Source: Ascochyta rabiei (lineage: Eukaryota > Ascomycota > Dothideomycetes > Pleosporales > Didymellaceae). Taken from it: 64,000 bases of DNA. This document shows positions 23,801 through 31,044 of the stretch, in pieces (within the stretch, counting starts at the first letter, position 1; every line of letters begins with the position of its first letter). The position numbers and the translations under genes are program-made. The stretch spans positions 1,426,001 through 1,490,000 of the forward strand of contig NC_082406.1 in assembly GCF_004011695.2 (NCBI RefSeq), written 5' to 3'. The notes below the pieces were generated by a model, which did not search any database, was not told the origin of the DNA, and worked only from the letters and a program-made list of their open reading frames with translations.

Positions 23801-24105
23801 TGGGTGCTGGGAGGCACAGCGACGTGGGTCTTGGTGTGAGGCAGCAGGACGAGGTGGAGAGGGTGCTGAGATGGACAAAGGACGGGGATGGGGATGAGCT
23901 TGTGAGAGACCATGCAGAGAGTGTGATGGAGGGGTTGGAGACGCTGCAGATGAAGAAGTTGTATAGGATGAGAGACGAGGGCGTGAGGTTGGGTCCAGAT
24001 CTCGGGCTGGAGGGTGGGCTGAGAGGTCTCACGGTGAGGCCCGAGGTGGGGGGCAGGCAGGAGAGACAGGGCAGGGCGAGGATGGTTGTGGAAGAGATGG
24101 AATAG
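20833..24105 (+). CDS. RTP1: RTP1/TANGO6-family protein (RNA polymerase II nuclear import factor)
   Basis: One uninterrupted exon of 1090 residues. It is predicted all-helical, with HEAT-like repeats throughout and no membrane segment. The N-terminal GVVYGLLDLTISLGILPYL-SSG block and the C-terminal VLVVMGLLRALDEQLG...VERVLRWTKD...GLETLQMKKLY block match the RTP1 family (C1 and C2 domains), the yeast Rtp1 / animal TANGO6 lineage. In yeast Rtp1 helps assemble and import RNA polymerase II subunits and is essential; the same role is inferred here. The start MGAVEQAIDAAANF is the first ATG after a run of stops. The gene converges on Sm-F, with only 271 bases between the two stop codons. Confidence 0.86.
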   Translation: MGAVEQAIDAAANFVGPFVDADAKNGTQRSGEKNYDTVALVRQAIEHLQAINTADLAADPDAPYDVSLAGVVYGLLDLTISLGILPYLSSGVAFSQRPRSVLVATFTVSSRQHEGLLSETLSSLLSILRQREGTGLQPLIAQRSLPDIISALAELAFAPQRTQQSHSIFEPAYNDLLACSPISRLLPLLTTFLQQPLPAWLKPRMAAELAAVPTRPHGVRHVIEFLSISYLSKNTQIPRDASGPQSRVPIPLEAVTQASKLLVSPPRETNQDEWIRQLAPQLWSLLDGDEGRELSRAAGQIIAGGILCKKATGAPGTVGWKLFAQPILEIISPEGTATAVSRNSTQDRVVVPDQDLLLGLQRLSVITTSYSHAGLISRLVGPVLLPLWALLNYARSKRSLDKVWGDLPRRIISRYITVACDPKQMDRVATNLFWDGNSDWTFGPGTKGGIEIRMRQDVGAGGAGEIDAILSHIGDLTGRVDLLVTLLADAGVSDDIAGLIFLQVTKRWLCPNQNSKATVLLETEHDPLSAFTDAKLSEALASKFKDSFARSPQQIIELVSQILQNYTSDHRVKFEQRSKSHKPSRANLGSIVTAKSGPGDKASKGDTADEDLVSFAISILNTLVAAPDFERICLNDALLLQVTGHLQYLVHHSHEGLVSPVIVNSASSLLQLLTSTAPSSDPSRANVDALAEHRIVLKEALQELTSPEAPNRTWGLSTLLKVIQNTYSFPVIDVPLTTYLVLSASLADAESYVHTAAMPVLVALALRTPHPVINILVEALLDVDERSFKLSKGRMTEEKEQALQEALDYRLRVGEVLNSVILDNDFWQSSSDREIKHTSLQRIASACLSIASRRGQRQKTQSLRQAISLQIVQQQEEEEAAWGGPVPNVFEADEKTWAADRSDYEALSKIVKGWEGKGMEEDVRIRASAMSILGTIFEKRMQFVGQATIDAGLQIVLLILTMETAEAFFLLRRAAVLVVMGLLRALDEQLGAGRHSDVGLGVRQQDEVERVLRWTKDGDGDELVRDHAESVMEGLETLQMKKLYRMRDEGVRLGPDLGLEGGLRGLTVRPEVGGRQERQGRARMVVEEME

Positions 24106-24376
24106 CACAGCGGCGGCGTCTATATAGTGATCGAATCAGAGTTCGATGTCCATGCAAGTGTGTTCTCGACTTGCGCCGTATGGGCGTCTTGTAAGGGGGT
24201 CGAGTCGTCAGTCGTCTTGTGCCAAACCACGCAGTCGCACCCACCGTCAAGGGCGGGGGGTCAGCGTTTCGTGTCCTTCTTCCCAGTCGTAGCGTTGCTC
24301 GTTCGCTCGTCTGCTCGTTCGCTCGTTCGCTCCTTGCTGATCAGGTCATATCTTCCACCACGAGTCGACGGCGACA
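24106..24376. other. Short convergent gap with CTCGTTCG repeat
   Basis: 271 bases separate the stops of RTP1 and Sm-F. They contain a low-complexity run of CTCGTTCG-like units at about 24297-24335. Confidence 0.7.
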
Positions 24377-24862
24377 TCAACCGCTCATGGCCGTGTCCTT
24401 GGTCGCCTTGGGCTCGACGCTGTCGGCCTGGCCAATCCACAGGACGTTGTTGCAGCGTATCAGGACCTGGCCGAGTGTGCCTGAGCTGACGCCATTGACG
24501 AATTCCTCCGTGTTGGAGAGCTGGATGTTCATGTAGAGGTCGACGGAGACGAGTCTGCCCTTGTACTCGGTCTCGCCCCACTTGAGGCGCACGACGATGT
24601 CTTTGTCGACGCTGCAGCTTGTCAGTAGTGAGTGAGAGGGGGGTGCAGCCGGTATGCTGGGTGTGAGGCGCGCGGTGCGCGGTGCGCGGTGCGAGGTGCG
24701 AGGTGCGAGGTGCGAGGGGTGGAGTGTGAAGTGTGAAGTGTGAGGTGCTGGGCCTCGGGCGACGTACAGGCTCTGGAGCAGCGGTCGGGGGTTGAAGGGG
24801 GCGACGGCCTGGAGGCGGTTAGCATTGCGCGCGGTGGGCGTGGCAGGCACACTTACAGCCAT
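24377..24862 (-). CDS. SMX3: Small nuclear ribonucleoprotein Sm-F
   Basis: Exons in coding order are 24862-24857 (only ATG GCT), 24808-24768 and 24611-24377, giving 93 residues. The spliced sequence [20 protein letters not shown] continues [20 protein letters not shown], then [12 protein letters not shown] and [14 protein letters not shown]. This is the two-part Sm fold of Sm-F, with the Sm1 LVSVDLYMN and Sm2 IRCNNV signatures. Sm-F is one of seven Sm proteins that ring the U1, U2, U4 and U5 snRNAs of the spliceosome. The first coding exon is just two codons. Intron 2 (24612-24767) is long for this genome (156 nt) because it carries a tandem repeat. The acceptor CTGCAG|C is chosen because it alone restores SLVDKDIVV; the nearby GACAAG acceptor would insert extra residues. 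Confidence 0.95.
   Translation of the reverse strand: MAVSVPATPTARNANRLQAVAPFNPRPLLQSLYVARGPAPHTSHFTLHPSHLAPRTSHRAPRTARLTPSIPAAPPSHSLLTSCSVDKDIVVRLKWGETEYKGRLVSVDLYMNIQLSNTEEFVNGVSSGTLGQVLIRCNNVLWIGQADSVEPKATKDTAMSG
24669..24748. repeat. Tandem repeat inside Sm-F intron 2
   Basis: A run of GCGCGGT / GCGAGGT units (7 nt) is followed by GTGTGAA units. It lies wholly within the second intron of Sm-F. Confidence 0.85.
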
Positions 24863-25180
24863 GTTTTGCGACGGGGACGTGTGTCGAGCTCGTCGAGGCA
24901 GTCTGGAGTCTCGAGCGCGAGTCGGTCGCGCATCTCGCATCTCGCACCTCCAAGGCGGACGCCGGACTTTTTTCCGAGCCGCCGATTGGCCGGTCTGATT
25001 GCACGACGCCCCACTGTGAGCATCATTCACGGCATACAGAACATCGCAGTCGACGGCACAAGAAAAACAACAATAGCAGCACAGCCAGACGCGGGCATTG
25101 CAGAATATTTACCGTCGCCAGCACAAGACAAAGCAATAACAACGACAACAACGACAACAACGACAACAACGACAACAACG

Positions 25181-25222
<42 letters not shown>

Positions 25223-25308
25223 CAACAAGAACAGCAACAAGAACAACAACAAGAACAACATCAAGAACAACATCAATAACAACAGAAACAACAACGACAG
25301 CACACAAC
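24863..25308. promoter_or_regulatory. Divergent promoter region Sm-F / DUF866 with ACAACA repeat
   Basis: 446 bases between two divergent start codons. The half next to the plus-strand gene, 25134-25300, is an almost pure (ACAACA/ACGACA)n and (CAAGAA)n microsatellite. It ends about 10 bases before the ATG at 25309, so the transcript probably has a CAA-rich, unstructured 5' leader, as translation-efficient fungal leaders often do. Confidence 0.6.
25134..25300. repeat. (ACAACA)n / (CAAGAA)n microsatellite in 5' leader
   Basis: About 165 bases made only of A, C and G on this strand. ACAACG units pass into ACAACA units and then CAAGAA units. Confidence 0.9.
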
Positions 25309-25911
25309 ATGGTGCTCGCACTAGCCCTCAAGGCCGAACTGAACGGCGTCACCGACCTGCGCCCCCTCGACACCGAAGACGCGCCCTTCTACTACACCTT
25401 TAAAGTGCAATGCACCTCCTGTCGCGAGACCCACCCCAACTGGGTCTCGGTCAGCCGCTTCGAGCAGAACGAAGTCAGCGGCAGCAAAGGCGAGGCCAAC
25501 TTTGTCTGGAGGTGCAAGAACTGTAAGGTCTCGCTCACTCGTCGTCGTCCCGTGCTCCTGCTCCAAGACGCTGACAAACTACCCAGCGTGAACACTCGGC
25601 CAACATCAAGGCCGCCCCAGCCGCGTACGAGCGGACAGACCCGCCCAAGATGATGAACATACTCGAGTTCGACTGCCGAGGGCTGGAATTCGTCGAGTTC
25701 AAGCCAGACGTATGTGCCTGTGTCTGTATACACACACACGCTTCACACGCTGACTGACGAGCAACAGGGCGAATGGCTCGCCAAGGGGGAAGACTCGGGC
25801 ACCAAGTTTGAAAACATTGAGCTGCACGAGGGCGAATGGTTCGAGTATGACGAGAAGGCGAGCGACGAGGTCAGCATCACGAATCTGGTCTGGGAAGTAC
25901 GACGAGCCTAG
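25309..25911 (+). CDS. DUF866 / CXXC zinc-binding protein (C1orf123 and YCR090C family)
   Basis: Exons are 25309-25527, 25587-25709 and 25768-25911 (161 residues). The frame MVLALALKAELNGVTDLRPL, with VQCTSCRETHPNWVSVSR and FVWRCKNCKREHSANIK, shows the two CxxC pairs that bind zinc. Later blocks MNILEFDCRGLEFVEFKP, GTKFENIELHEGEWFEYDEK and ITNLVWEVRRA match the DUF866 family throughout. Length equals that of the human and yeast members. The fold is a two-domain beta barrel; the cellular role is not settled in any organism, although a link to copper or mitochondrial metallochaperones has been proposed for the human protein. Introns are 59 and 58 nt. Confidence 0.93.
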
Positions 25912-26137
25912 TCGAGCCTAGTCGAGCCCGGGCAAGCCCATGCAAAGGAGGTGGAGCGCAAGTTGGCGACCACTTGAAGAGCTGTGAAGTGGGAAAGCTT
26001 GCTGTACTGGGGGGATGGCATGGAATGAGCCATGCACAGACACGCAGTCTGATCAAGAAAGGCGGCGAGGGAACGAAGCATCAATTGCATACAAATTTTG
26101 CGACACCTACACCCACACCCACTCCATCATTTAACTC
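25912..26137. other. Short intergenic stretch
   Basis: Contains a short direct repeat TAGTCGAGCC right after the DUF866 stop and an ACACCCACACC run near 26107. No gene. Confidence 0.5.
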
Positions 26138-26215
26138 CTACTCTTTGCCCCAAGTCACTTCCGTGCTCGGCTTACCCAGCTCAATCGTACCCCCTGGCTG
26201 GCTTGGCTCAAACCT
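26138..26215 (-). pseudogene. Cut-off fourth repeat unit of the secreted repeat peptide
   Basis: Directly after the TAG stop (26218-26216) of the repeat-peptide gene, the same frame continues open for 25 codons to a second TAG at 26140-26138. It encodes another repeat unit with GGTIELGKPSTEVTWGKE, as close to units 1 and 2 as they are to each other. The first TAG stands where unit 3 has a Leu codon (RDL versus RD-stop). The unit is therefore either lost from the protein by a recent nonsense change or added by readthrough. Its final pair is KE rather than KR. Confidence 0.8.
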
Positions 26216-26584
26216 CTAGTCCCTTTCACCCCAGGTGATGATCGTCGAAGGCGGCGACAGCTCGATAGTATCCTTGGATTGGCTTGGTTTCAACACCAGA
26301 TCACGCTTGCCCCAGGTAACGACGGTCGATGGTTTACCCAGCTCGATGGTCGATCCTGGCTTGACCTCGACAAGGTCGCGTCGACCCCAGGTGACGGCGG
26401 TCGACGGCTTGCCCAGTTCGATCGTGGATCCTGGCTTGCTGTCTACGAGCTGAGCCTGGGGAGGCGTTAGTGTTGGGTCCTGACGTGGATAGGGCAGAGG
26501 GTGCAGACATACCGCTGGCTCAGCCATGGGAAGCGCCTGGACCAAAGCTGTCAAAGCAGCGGCTACAAAGATAGTGAAGCGCAT
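26216..26584 (-). CDS. Small secreted repeat precursor with Kex2-type sites
   Basis: Exons in coding order are 26584-26513 and 26455-26216; the 57-nt intron (GTATGT..CACTAAC..CAG) is in frame and easily missed. The product is 103 residues. MRFTIFVAAALTALVQALPM is a good signal peptide. Then come three units whose core is TIELGKPST-x-VTWG, ending RR, KR and, in the third, ER, each followed by D. The third unit is divergent (TIELSPPSTIITWG). Dibasic ends after a short repeated core are the layout of fungal Kex2-processed repeat precursors (pheromones, dikaritin-type RiPPs, KEP proteins). The predicted products would be linear peptides of about 20 residues ending in Trp-Gly. The units contain no Cys and no WCxxxGQxCW motif, so this is not an ordinary alpha pheromone. 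No UstYa-type oxidase gene lies nearby. Function unknown. Confidence 0.72.
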   Translation of the reverse strand: MRFTIFVAAALTALVQALPMAEPAVCLHPLPYPRQDPTLTPPQAQLVDSKPGSTIELGKPSTAVTWGRRDLVEVKPGSTIELGKPSTVVTWGKRDLVLKPSQSKDTIELSPPSTIITWGERD

Positions 26585-27299
26585 GATAGACAGCAAGATT
26601 TGGACGGTTGATTCTTCGGTTGGTGGACTTGTTGGCAGATTGATGTTAGCAAATGGGGGGGGAATCGACACAGCTCATATACCTCGTGGCTCTTACCCTT
26701 CCACCATGCCTTGAGATCCTAGGCTCATGAATAGGTAAGGGAGTATGGGTAAAGCGGAGTCATTCTACCCAAGCCATGCCGCCTGAGAGCTCTGACTGGC
26801 TGGTGTAGCACGCTAAACATGGTAAGCGGTAGCTATAGTAGCCATAGTAAGCACATGCCGCTGCGTTTCGGTGGTCTAGACTTGGCAACAATACCTATTC
26901 CCACACCATGGTTCTGGCTCACACCTCGTCTTGGTCAAGTCAGGGCCTGGATGATAGGACAGTACTTTTCAGTACTCTCCTCGGTGCCACAGCTGCAAGT
27001 GGAAGGCATTCGTCGAGAGCGCAGAGAAGCGAGATTCATATATTTATACTTTCTACAGTGCGGCTAAATGTACGTTGCCTTGGCCGAGCAAGGATCGCTC
27101 CAACGTCCGACCCCAAGCAGCCATAGAACGGCTAGTATACATTTACATACTGTACAAGTACACGATCAGACCTTGTCGTCTTCCATGCGTGTGGATGTGT
27201 TGCCCGATCACCAAGCCCGATGCAACCCAGAACGCCTATCAAATGCTTGAATCTGTGCAATTAATTACCACATGCGCCCAAGAAGGTAGGTGTAACCAC
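26585..27299. other. Intergenic, upstream of the repeat peptide gene
   Basis: About 700 bases between the start of the peptide gene and the stop of the PPR gene. It should contain the peptide gene promoter. The only things seen are a GGTAGCTATAGTAGCC near-palindrome at about 26826 and several short open frames without features. Confidence 0.5.
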
Positions 27300-29438
27300 T
27301 CAAGGCTCTGGATTTTTGGGTTTCTTCCCAAATTCGGCCTCAAGCCATGATTCCCAAACTTCTTTTGAGGCCGTAGGGGCTGGCTCCTTTTCACCCGGCT
27401 TACTCGTAGTTGCTGCCAACCAATCATTGGCATCCGGATCATTGGGCCTTTCTCCAAACTCGGCTTCAACCCACGAAGCCCACGTCTCGGTGAGTTCGGT
27501 TGGACGCTGCCCCAAAACTTCCATAGGGATACTGTCATCCCAATCGCTCAGATTGTCAACCAGCATATCGCTATCCCCCCTTGTGATCGGCTGTCCATAC
27601 ATCAGGTCGTCGATACTGAACTCTGGGGTGGCGCCAGGTCCTGTTTCTTTCAGGTCCTTGACCAAGCTGGAGACGGCGATGAGCAGATTGTCTGCAGCCC
27701 AAGCCGGCGCCAGATTCGACTTCTTAGCTTGCGCCCAGCGTGTTGTTCTCAGCGCGCCGCTGATGATGTTCTTTGGATCGAATCCTTTGTTCGCAACTTC
27801 CTTCAAGACCTGGTTGAAAGCGCTTGTGTTGCCCGTCACAGAACACAAGCTAAGCATGAACTCGTAAGCTTTGGCCATGTCTTTCGGCATAGCCATGTGC
27901 TTGATGCTATTGATTTCGTCCCACACATAGACACCGCCTTGCCAATCGGCTCGGCGGATACAGTCGCCTAGCAGTCGTGTAAGACCGGCCATGTCAAGGC
28001 CCCAACCGTCTGCCTTCATCTCGTAGTAGACGTCTAGGGCGCGATCGAAGCCACCAAACTTCATCACACCACCAATCAAGGCACCAAATACCATAGGGGT
28101 AGGGTGCACCTTCTGATAGACTTTATTCTCGTTCACGCGGATCAAACGGCCCTGACTCGCATCGTTGATAGTGATTTCAGGATCAGCGAGCATCAGTGAA
28201 TCGCCAACGCCACGCATCCAGGTGACAAAGCGGGAAAATCCGTCCGGGCGTCCCTCCGATATGTAGTGGCCCAGGATGTACCGTATCGTTATCTCGTTGG
28301 GGCGAATCTTGGAAGCGTGGAAGGCGAGGATAGTATCGTCGACCATTTCAGGGCGGCGCCATCGTTTGAAGCCAGCCATGAGTATATTGAAAGTCTGCAC
28401 ATCTGGTGGGGCCGAGGACACGTAAAGGTTGTGACAAATCTTGGCGAGAGCGCTGGCAGCTTCTATGTCTGCTTTCCTGTCTCTCGATTCGTGATGCAAG
28501 AGATGTTTCAGACCACTGTTCAGCCGTTGCGTGACGTGGTAGAAATCGCCGTCGGGGTCTTGGTGGTATCGCGGAACCGCAGGTTGATCTGGATAGATGT
28601 GCGCCTTGAGGTCTTCGTCGACGGCAGCGTCAACGGGGACTAGGTGCAGTCGTACAATGTTGGCCAGTATCTCTTTGCGCGCGCTCTGGGCCTGAGCGTC
28701 ATCGAAACGAGCGACTCTCTCGATCTGTGGGGATAGTCCTGTTCGTGGCTGCCATGGGACAACTACACGCCGTAGCAGTGAGTGTATGAGGGCTGCCGTG
28801 CACAGCTCCTGCATGGTGAGCTTCTTCCAGGTGTGGCGTCTCCGCATCGCAGCCAGTCGCACCATGTCGGGCGCCCACAGCGACTGAGGGGGAAGATTGT
28901 AGGGCTTCACCCGATGGCCTGTGTTGGCGGGCCACTGCAGCTGCTGCATGCCTGGAAACCTGGAGTCCCAACGTAGCTCGTCCCAGGCGCCATGGGGGTC
29001 GTCGTAGGCGCGCGAGTGCATCCTGTGAAACAGTCTCTGGTCGTCGGCCAGATCCATGCCGGCGACCTGGGTGAGACGGGCCCAGTCCAGGCCAGGCGGT
29101 AGCTCTTCGAGAGGCACGTGGTCAATGGACTCGTGCTCCGTGTTGGCGAGGCCTCTGCTCTTCAGCGGGCGAAGCAGGGGGCGCTCCAGGGCGTCCTTGA
29201 GAGACTCGATAGCCTCCTCCCATAGCCGGCCACTCTGCCTTGGGCGCGCATCCATGGCAATGCCGGCGGCGGGGACGGACGGGAGTGCGCATGCCGGAGA
29301 CGTTCGACTCGGGAGTGCGTGGCGGCGAGGGCCCTTGTACGCTGTTCGACTGACGTACGAGACGCACGAGACGCACGAGACGCATCGGCAAGATCCCGGG
29401 CTCTGCGTCTGCGTTGCCCGGGACCAGAGAGCCAGCAT
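27300..29438 (-). CDS. Mitochondrial pentatricopeptide-repeat (PPR) protein
   Basis: A single exon. The chosen ATG at 29438 gives 712 residues starting MLALWSRATQTQSPGSCRCV, rich in Arg/Ser/Cys and free of acid residues, so a plausible mitochondrial presequence. The frame extends upstream to 29858, but that part is repeat-derived. Between about residues 270 and 560 there are PPR-like helical pairs: DVQTFNILMAGFKRWRRPEM, IRPNEITIRYILGHYISEGR, TPMVFGALIGGVMKFGGFDR, ALDVYYEMKADGWGLDMAGL and AKAYEFMLSLCSVTGNTSAF. The family binds organellar RNA, typically for stability or translation of one mitochondrial mRNA; the target cannot be told. The C-terminus is odd: a motif of the form W-x-S-W-(V/L)-E-A-E-F-G-(E/K)-(R/K)-P occurs twice, separated by about 40 residues. 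Confidence 0.82.
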   Translation of the reverse strand: MLALWSRATQTQSPGSCRCVSCVSCVSYVSRTAYKGPRRHALPSRTSPACALPSVPAAGIAMDARPRQSGRLWEEAIESLKDALERPLLRPLKSRGLANTEHESIDHVPLEELPPGLDWARLTQVAGMDLADDQRLFHRMHSRAYDDPHGAWDELRWDSRFPGMQQLQWPANTGHRVKPYNLPPQSLWAPDMVRLAAMRRRHTWKKLTMQELCTAALIHSLLRRVVVPWQPRTGLSPQIERVARFDDAQAQSARKEILANIVRLHLVPVDAAVDEDLKAHIYPDQPAVPRYHQDPDGDFYHVTQRLNSGLKHLLHHESRDRKADIEAASALAKICHNLYVSSAPPDVQTFNILMAGFKRWRRPEMVDDTILAFHASKIRPNEITIRYILGHYISEGRPDGFSRFVTWMRGVGDSLMLADPEITINDASQGRLIRVNENKVYQKVHPTPMVFGALIGGVMKFGGFDRALDVYYEMKADGWGLDMAGLTRLLGDCIRRADWQGGVYVWDEINSIKHMAMPKDMAKAYEFMLSLCSVTGNTSAFNQVLKEVANKGFDPKNIISGALRTTRWAQAKKSNLAPAWAADNLLIAVSSLVKDLKETGPGATPEFSIDDLMYGQPITRGDSDMLVDNLSDWDDSIPMEVLGQRPTELTETWASWVEAEFGERPNDPDANDWLAATTSKPGEKEPAPTASKEVWESWLEAEFGKKPKNPEP

Positions 29439-29547
29439 TGCTACCGGGGCATGCTGCACCGAGCGCGGACGGGCGGCGATGCAAGTCGCGAGGCGAGGGG
29501 CGATGTGACGCACTTTGGAAGACGAGAGGGCGGGCGGAGGTGAGCTT

Positions 29548-29585
29548 GCGGCTTGCGGCTTGCGGCTTGCGGCTTGCGGCTTGCA
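29548..29585. repeat. (GGCTTGC)n tandem repeat
   Basis: Five near-identical 7-nt units. Confidence 0.85.
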
Positions 29586-29893
29586 GTCTTTGCTCAGGCA
29601 GTCGCGGGCGTGCAAGGCAATGTGAACGTCGAGGTGCCAAGATTGTCGTCTGATCGATCGGGCAACTGCTTCAGAAAACGCCGACTGCTCGCAGCTGAGT
29701 AAGCAGCCAATCTCCAAAATGTCGCAGCCCCCGTCCAAGCAGGTCCAAGCAGGTCCAAGCAAGTCCAAGCAATTCCAAACAAACCGACCAAATCTGGTGC
29801 CGAAGAAAAGAGAAGGGAACTCATTCAAGGCTGAAGACGACATCCATCCGTGCACCACGACTCACCCACGCATCACGACCCAGTCAGCCATTC

Positions 29894-29930
29894 CTTCCTT
29901 CCTTCCTTCCTTCCTTCCTTCCTTCCTCGC
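29894..29930. repeat. (CTTC)n microsatellite
   Basis: About nine CTTC units in the promoter of the gene starting at 30006. Confidence 0.9.
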
Positions 29931-30005
29931 ATCTGGACAATCACATCAACCTGGGACACGTGCCTATCCTCAGCGACATCACCACAGCACCTAGCACCAC
30001 CCATC

Positions 30006-30836
30006 ATGCCCAAGTTCCACGCCTCTCTCAACAACGACCATGCCGAATTCATCAACGCACAGCCTCTCTTCTACGTCGCCAGTGCACCCTGGGCAGGCGA
30101 CCACATCAACATCTCGCCCAAGGCCCACCCAAGTCAGACCTTCAGCATCCTGGGCCCCAACACAGTCGCCTATCTAGATGCCACAGGCCACGGCTGCGAG
30201 ACCATCTCGCACGTCTACGAGAACGGGCGTGTAACGCTCCTGTTCAGCTCCTCGGGCGTAGAGGCCAGGACGCTCAGACTCTTCTGCAGTGGACGAGTGG
30301 TGGAGAAATGGGACCACCACTTCAACGAGCTGCGTGCCAAGATGGCTTCGGAGAACGGTGACAGTGTTGACATCACCGGTGCGCGTGCCATTATCGTTCT
30401 GAGAATCAAGAAGGTGCAAACCAGCTGCGGTTTCAGCTTGCTACCCGGTGTCGACCAAGGCGATGCAACAGCCTTTGCCGATCACGAAGATGACAGGGAC
30501 GGGCGTGAAACCCTAGAGGCCTGGGCCGCCAAGAAAATCGAGAGGAGAGAGATGATGGACTTTCAAAAGCAGAACAACACTGCGAGTTTGGACGGCCTGC
30601 CCGGGTTGAAGAGCGCAATGCTGGCGCAGGATCAGAACTTGGCCCTCGAGGATACCAAGGCGTGGCTCAGGAAGGTCAACAGGCAACGGGATACGGTGGC
30701 GTTTGGTGTTGGGCTGGGTTTCATCATCATGATCCTGCTCAGTCTGGTCGGCTTCATCCACATCGAACCGTCATTCCTCACACATATTTTGAACTTTCAG
30801 AAGAGGCAGATGGGAGGTTACCACGATGAGCTGTGA
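30006..30836 (+). CDS. Pyridoxamine-phosphate-oxidase-like flavoprotein with C-terminal membrane helix
   Basis: A single exon of 276 residues starting MPKFHASLNNDHAEFI; the longer upstream frame from 29850 runs through the CTTC repeat and is rejected. The N-terminal 150 residues follow the FMN-binding split-barrel of the fungal PNPOx family (yeast YLR456W/YPR172W type): QPLFYVASAPWAGDHINISP, SILGPNTVAYLDATGHGCET, ENGRVTLLFSSSGVEARTLR, LFCSGRVVEKW. A helical charged region follows, and then one hydrophobic segment, VAFGVGLGFIIMILLSLVGF, about 30 residues from the end. That suggests a tail-anchored protein with the flavin domain in the cytosol. These proteins lack the residues of true PNP oxidases, and their substrate is unknown. 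Confidence 0.87.
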   Translation: MPKFHASLNNDHAEFINAQPLFYVASAPWAGDHINISPKAHPSQTFSILGPNTVAYLDATGHGCETISHVYENGRVTLLFSSSGVEARTLRLFCSGRVVEKWDHHFNELRAKMASENGDSVDITGARAIIVLRIKKVQTSCGFSLLPGVDQGDATAFADHEDDRDGRETLEAWAAKKIERREMMDFQKQNNTASLDGLPGLKSAMLAQDQNLALEDTKAWLRKVNRQRDTVAFGVGLGFIIMILLSLVGFIHIEPSFLTHILNFQKRQMGGYHDEL

Positions 30837-31044
30837 GGAACCTGTCGTGAGGTACAGTGCTCGTGCAATTGCAATTGCAATGGTAAAACTTGCATTGTGA
30901 GGATTTGTGACTTCTTACTTAATTCTGTCTAGACTAGATGTATTCTACAGACTCGTACTATAAACATAATACAGCAACGCGAAGAATTTCCGTGGACGCC
31001 AAGTGCTGTAGTATTACCAATAGCATACGCTCCTTTGCTGTTGA

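Larger units (their letters stand above)
29439..30005. promoter_or_regulatory. Divergent region PPR gene / PNPOx-like gene with simple repeats
   Basis: 567 bases between divergent starts, containing three simple-sequence tracts: (GGCTTGC)n at about 29548-29585, a CAAGCAGGTC-type repeat at about 29735-29775, and (CTTC)n at about 29894-29930. The pyrimidine-rich CTTC tract lies about 75 bases before the plus-strand ATG and is a likely core-promoter or leader element. Confidence 0.6.

Noticed and set aside
26216..26584. Alpha-type mating pheromone precursor
   Set aside because: The repeat units lack the WCxxxGQxCW-like pheromone core and any Cys; only the Kex2-style layout is shared.
29439..29858. 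Longer N-terminus for the PPR protein
   Set aside because: The upstream part reads through simple repeats; the ATG at 29438 gives a normal mitochondrial presequence.
29850..30005. N-terminal extension of the PNPOx-like protein
   Set aside because: The extra residues are translated from the CTTC microsatellite; the conserved start is MPKFHASL at 30006.
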